Positions 45,546 through 64,000 of a stretch of 64,000 nt of DNA are shown here, piece after piece. The position numbers were made by a program, and so were the translations under genes. Position 1 is the stretch's first letter. The number at the start of each line of letters is the position of its first letter. The DNA is from Bicyclus anynana (lineage: Eukaryota > Arthropoda > Insecta > Lepidoptera > Nymphalidae): the NCBI RefSeq assembly GCF_947172395.1, contig NC_069087.1:2604001-2668000 (forward strand), written 5' to 3'. The notes beneath the pieces were generated by a model. The model was given only the letters and a program-made list of their open reading frames with translations, was not told where the DNA came from and made no database searches.

Positions 45546-45799
45546 TGGGTAACATTGTCACTTGGATTTTCAACTGTGTTTCACGAAGATTTGTAAGAAA
45601 ATAGAGAAATGATTCACTAAAGCATGTGGTTTTCAAATAAGACAGCACGTTTTGTTGATATTTATTTTTATTCATAGGTACAATGTAAAAATCATTCACA
45701 AAAGCAGTATCATCGGAAATGCACAAGAGATTCAAAAAAATACGGCGACAGACATTGCTCCCGATTTATGTTTAAGAATAGCTATATACATTCATTGAA

Positions 45800-48700
45800 C
45801 GCTTAAAAGGTCAAATATAATATAAGTAGAAATGCATATACTCTTTTTTTATTCAACACTTTATTATTAAGAATAATATAGTTATAATTATTTAGTATTG
45901 GACGTATATAAATTACATAGTTGAATTAAGAAAATACTTTTGTTTTTATATAATTTTTATCAATATGTATATTGTAACATTAGAAACAGACGCTTAACTA
46001 ACTTAACAAATATAGGTACCTATTTTTAATAAATTTCACAAAATGACGTGTAACAAAAATTATAATTATAAGTATTAACCTAAATTATTCAAAAAAAAAA
46101 TGTGTTTTAACACGTTATCTATACCAACGCGATGTCAAAATTAATTAATATACAAAATATAATGCTAAAATATAATAAACAAATAACAGATTTCTTTTTT
46201 TCTCAGAACATATTGCAAGTTTTCATGGTCGTGACTACAAAGTCACTTTAAAGTTTAAACTGACAATTTAATGTGAAGTTTTTGTAAAACTAAATAAGAC
46301 ATTTCAAGGCGTATTAACGTTAGTCGTATACACGGCATTATACAAGTGTGTGACATTTTAGAATAAGTATGACTAAAATGTCACATTATTGTATAAAGCC
46401 CCTCAAACATCTGACGATGCTATAACACATCACGCTAAAATTTGATTTGATCGAGATAACGGCCATACAAAGTTAATCCATATGAAAACTTAACACTATA
46501 GTTCTCGACGTAGAACGAAAAACATCCAGAACTTTAAAAATATTCAAATTTTAATTTGTTTGTATTATAATAAAAACTAAGATAAAGTGTTCTATAAAAT
46601 ATTTTTTTTTATAAAAGTATGTATATAGACAGAACAAAATGAAACGCGCTTATTTTATTTTCAAAGGCTGGTCCGCTTTTTGCTAGTTTGCGCGTTTTTA
46701 GTTTTAAATATAAAAATGACATTCTATTAGAGACTGCTTTTTTTATTTTATATTGTTTTGTTTTTTTTTTTATATATTATAGGCACAGTATGAATAAAAT
46801 AAATAGAACACTGTCAGGTACGAAAATGTGTTACCTTTTCTACCTTACAAACTCTTACATTTTGTATTAGAGACGGCTCATAAGAATCTGAGATTTCTAC
46901 AATTTTTTACAAAATTTTGTGGCTTTACAATATTTGTTGTGATGTTTTAAAATTTCAGTCTTAAAATTCAAAACATAAAATATTCTATCAAAATATGACA
47001 TCCGCCGTCTCTTCGATCCATTCGGTAACAGTTCGGAATTCGAAATTAATTGAGGTGGGGCTTGCATTTTACAGACTTAACAATAACTTAACTTGTACAT
47101 ACTCGTAATTAATTAAAAAAACAAATTGTTTATGGTATGTTGTGTCGTTATTTTTCAATGGTGATACTTTTTTCTCGTTTACGTTCGTGATGTTTTCGTT
47201 TTAAGCGTACCTGAAATTTGATAGAAACCTTATTATTATATTAGCCAAAAATTAATTAAAAAATTATTATTTTAGCCAAATCAAAATCATAAAATAAATC
47301 TGCCTATATAGCTATTTTAAAGTACACTAATTTTTGTAATTTACTACCTTTACTTTCAGTCCAAATTAAACAAAAAAAAAATACATTTTATTTGTTATTT
47401 ATTGTTATATATTCAAAATGTTTACACAAGTAAAACAAAGCTACCATTTACATAAAAAAAATAATAATTCTGTTTTAACCATTCCCGCGATAATTTTTAA
47501 CAGTTTTATTAACTTTTGATGTCAAAATTGTATTAAGTAGATAATGTAAAGATTTTTTTTTAAACTGCACACACACATTTTGTATGATAAGCTTTTATGA
47601 CTAAAACATGACCTTAATGACCAATAGCTTATAGTACAGTCTGATGTACATGTTGTCAGCCAAGTAGCTCTTGGAAAACTAAAGCCTATTTTTTTTTTAT
47701 ATACTTATTAAAAACTTTAAAACTATTTACGCACTGGTACCAATCAGAGAAAATGTTATTGACATCTGCATGCTCTTATGACGTAATAGAATATTATGGA
47801 GGAATCATTTGGTTACACCATTTGCTTAGCTCAATTAATTTTCTTAATATTTTAGGTTATACCATTTACTTTTACCTCAATCACATTATTAAATTAATTA
47901 ATGAAGATATTATAAACTGACAACATACAAAAACACACACATAAAAAGTTTCGTGTTAGATTACAGAGCTAACTGGCAATTTAGTAAAAAAAAATTCTAG
48001 TTATATGATTGCCAGCCAAAACTGTTATCTTTCACAGAAATCAGTAACCCATAGTGCAAGATTTCATGTTGGCAAACCCACGAGTAATATAAAATTACAC
48101 ATAGGTAGGTTTGCCTTTATCAAAATGGTAAACATAATTGTTTATTTACTTCAATGTGAAGTTTGATGTTTGAAAACTTGTACTTAAGGGTCCCCTGATC
48201 AAAGGCTGAAAGACTTTAAATAAAATTTATTCATGGAAATCATAACAAAATATCGAATACATAAATATGCATAAGTTAAAATCACTGATCTCCTATTACA
48301 ATTAATAAGAGGTCAATTCAAAAGTAAAAAAAAAAAAAAAAATATCAACTTAAAGACTTAAGTTGTATGTTCCATTGATTTATTTTCAGCATTGGATCAG
48401 TATTATATAAATAAACATGCTATTAGTTTTTAACAAACAAAAAAGAACTTACCATATTACTCTGTAGCAAGTTAAATAAGCTGCAATGATTGTTAGTTAA
48501 TGGATAAAATAAAGTACAGATCATTAAATATATGATTTATTTTTATAATTATTTATTACGGCACAAAATATTTAATAAATTGTATTAAGATTATTACAAA
48601 TCCTTTTGTCAATTTATAGATTTTAAGTCTAATGGTAGATATAAAATTAAATGAGCATCTTTTTGGCACTCATTTAAATTTTTGTATTATTCTGTTTAAT

Positions 48701-50814
48701 TTTATACAACATTTAAATGTATCATTCAATTCTCTTTTCATTTCTCTAAACTATTATGTATGAGAAACATAATCAAAATCGATTCCTTCTTTTATTACTG
48801 AATAAAGACTTACTGAGTCTAGTGACAGAGAACAAAAAAAACATTTTTTTTTTTATAATTAAATAGACTAAATTGTAAAATCTTTAGAAAATCAATCAAT
48901 AAGAGACTAATATATAGAGTATAAAACTTATATCTTATTTGTAGTTTCTTGTTTATTCTAGGAATGCGTAACACTCCAAATGTCCAAGATTTGTTTTGTT
49001 TTTAATCAATAACCAAAAAAATTCAAAAATATCGTATTAACGCCAAAACATGTTTATTTTTATATTATAATTTTACAAAAAATATTTTTTTCATATGCTC
49101 ATATCATATTTATCATATTTTTTTCATATGATCATAGACGTATTTAGTCTAACAAGTGTTACACAAAACATTATTTAATTTTAAATGCTAAATAAATATG
49201 ACATTATAGCTGAATAATTTTATCGTCAAAATCACGATTGTGCAGTTGTATTTTTTTACTGTAATATAAAAAATAAGACACACGTCAAAAATAAAATGTC
49301 AACACAAAATTGAGAACTAATTTCTTAACGCAAACGGAAAAAGTCATTAGTTAAAAATCAAAATCACAAATACATTTTTGGACGAACGATAAAACTATTC
49401 TGCATGCTACCCACACAAATGTGTTATTTTTGCGCCACAAATAATTTGTTAGTAAAGCTTTACCCAAATACAAGCATTTTTTAAAACTAAAATTTCAGAT
49501 TCATACATTTTTATAAGAGACAGTCAATATTATGATTTTTAAACAAATGTGAATGGTAATTCTAATCTTTTAATTACACACTATTTAGTGTTCATTTTAG
49601 AAAATATCTTTACATTGTGCTTTAAGTTCTACAACTAAATATTTATGTTAAATCAAAATTTGTTATAAATTACATAAAGATTTATATAATTATGTAATTT
49701 TAGCCAATTAAATTTCAGATATTATTTTAAATATTTAAAATGATAAACCTGATAAAAAATGATAAATAAAAAATATAATATTGACTACCTTTTTTAATTA
49801 TACCACAATATTTAATATTAAAACATTAATTATAAAAGTACTTCAAATACAAAACGTCGTAACTATATGTCCCAAAAATAAAAGAGGAAATTTAACAAAA
49901 ATATTCAATCCCTCCAATTCAGTTTTTTTTTTATCTAAATTTATTGAAAAATTTCGTTTCGAAAATTCGGTTTACTATAATTATCGAGTTCGATCGTTTT
50001 TTGTCAACTAAGTTTAATCATAAGTTTCCCTTGAAAAAGTTAAATTAACTAGTATAAGTCTAATAAAGACGTAGTTAGAGCGTTTTGCATCAAAAGTTAT
50101 GTTAAATACTATTCCAAAAAGCTATTTACTTACTGTTATACCACATAAAACCGCCACAAAATGGCGTTATATTAATTAGCACAGATTAAATTTCTTAAAA
50201 AATACAAACATCCAAAATATATTGCAATCAAAAATTATTAGTGAGATTCAACAGCGTAAAATTATACTTGCGCAAGAGTTTTTTTATACTTTTATTAGTC
50301 AAGCTCTGGTTCGAACTTATTTATTGCTTTGGAAACTTTATATATAATACAATATTTTTAAACATTGGATTATAGCTCTCGGATAAGTAAAGAGAATTGA
50401 GTGAAAAAAAAATTGCGAGATTTTTGCATCATAAAAACATGTTTGGGCAAACTTTATCAATATAAAATACAAAAATATCAACATTTTTTGTTTATTTGTA
50501 CAGAAATGCAACGATTTCTATCAAAGCATACTGTACTGTACTTTTTTTAAATAAAAAAAAATGATTTTATCAATTCAAATAATTAAATTTTAGACGACCA
50601 GTACAAATTGCACTTAATCTTTCACCAATCGACAAAATTTAAGTTAAAAAAAAAACGCAAGCGCAAGTACGAAGTTTTTTATATTTATCCAAAAAAAAAA
50701 TCACGTGACATAAAATGAAAACCGCCGCCATGCAGTGAGAACACAGCCCGTCAAATAGCCATAAAAAAAAACCAAAAAATTGTGTCATAGGTACCAGCTC
50801 TAATGTACAAAATA
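45800..50814 (-). other. Very AT-rich, repeat-poor stretch; may include the tetraspanin 3' UTR
   Basis: Five kilobases lack any recognised mobile element and any exon. The stretch follows the tetraspanin stop at 50815. TTTATT (minus-strand AATAAA) first appears at about 50490 and often thereafter. An inverted repeat of 24-bp arms (46338-46361 / 46373-46396) lies in it. Confidence 0.4.
46338..46396. repeat. 24-bp inverted repeat hairpin
   Basis: TTATACAAGTGTGTGACATT and its near-complete inverse (three mismatches over 24 bp) are separated by 11 bases. Confidence 0.8.
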
Positions 50815-63657
<12,843 letters not shown>

Positions 63658-64000
63658 AATTAAAAACGAAACTACTAAAATACGGCAGAATTCACTTAAA
63701 AACTCCTACAACCATTAATTTAACTCGTAGTGTTAATAAGCCAGTACCTTACTCCAATAAGGCGCCAGCTAAACTGTCCTACAGAAATTTCGAAAAGTAC
63801 AATACAAAGTTTGGGAATATCAAAACCAATTTTCCTCCCGGAAAATTAATTGTGTAGCGGTTTTCCTCCTTGTAAATACCAATATATAGTATGTCAAAAA
63901 TTTATTGTATTGTATTACTTATCCTGATATTTTTCGTCATTATCAGTAAGCCAATTTAATTTAAACAGAAACTGTTATTGTGGCTTAACTAAAATAGAAT

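Overview
The window looks like AT-rich nuclear DNA of a lepidopteran, probably a butterfly. It has compact host exons with GT/AG introns in a background packed with short non-autonomous repeats of lepidopteran type: tRNA-derived SINEs resembling Metulj, Helitron-like elements with A|TC...CTAG|T borders, foldback MITEs, and RTE- and Jockey-like LINE 3' ends. There is no bacterial, plasmid, phage or CRISPR content. I could not run any search, so family names rest on recognised motifs, reading-frame continuity and splice phase.

Layout. (1) 1-14957: no convincing host exon. It holds repeats: a hAT-like remnant, a foldback MITE with a CTCF-like motif, Helitron-like copies, SINEs and an RTE-like LINE tail. 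It may be 5' intron or intergenic DNA of the next gene. (2) 14958-24719, plus strand: at least seven phase-consistent exons of a large, serine-rich, coiled-coil protein with two SxIP motifs, tentatively of the NCKAP5/Cep169 type, with a possible terminal exon at about 24520-24719. (3) 24720-43069: a repeat-rich interval with three copies of a MITE with TWA-like target duplications, a cluster of perfect hairpins, and one probable 3'-terminal exon of an unidentified minus-strand gene (34223-34331), followed by a long repeat-poor AT-rich stretch that fits its 3' UTR. (4) 43070-44506, minus strand: an apparently complete and intronless ERO1 oxidoreductin gene with an ERSE-II-like site about 0.47 kb upstream. 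(5) 50815-63657, minus strand: a complete five-exon tetraspanin of 235 residues. Its 9-kb first intron and its other introns contain LINE fragments, Helitron-like elements, a C-rich minisatellite, a 200-bp ATC array and several perfect hairpins.

The three recognised host genes do not form a pathway: ERO1 makes disulfides in the ER, the tetraspanin is a disulfide-rich membrane organiser, and the coiled-coil protein is probably a cytoskeletal adaptor. The most notable non-genic signals are the CTCF-like site at the centre of a repeated palindromic MITE, the TAGGG-type minisatellites inside Helitron-like elements, a cluster of near-perfect hairpins, a decayed exon duplication in the tetraspanin, and an in-frame 87-nt intron that makes the large plus-strand exon look as if it encodes a membrane segment.
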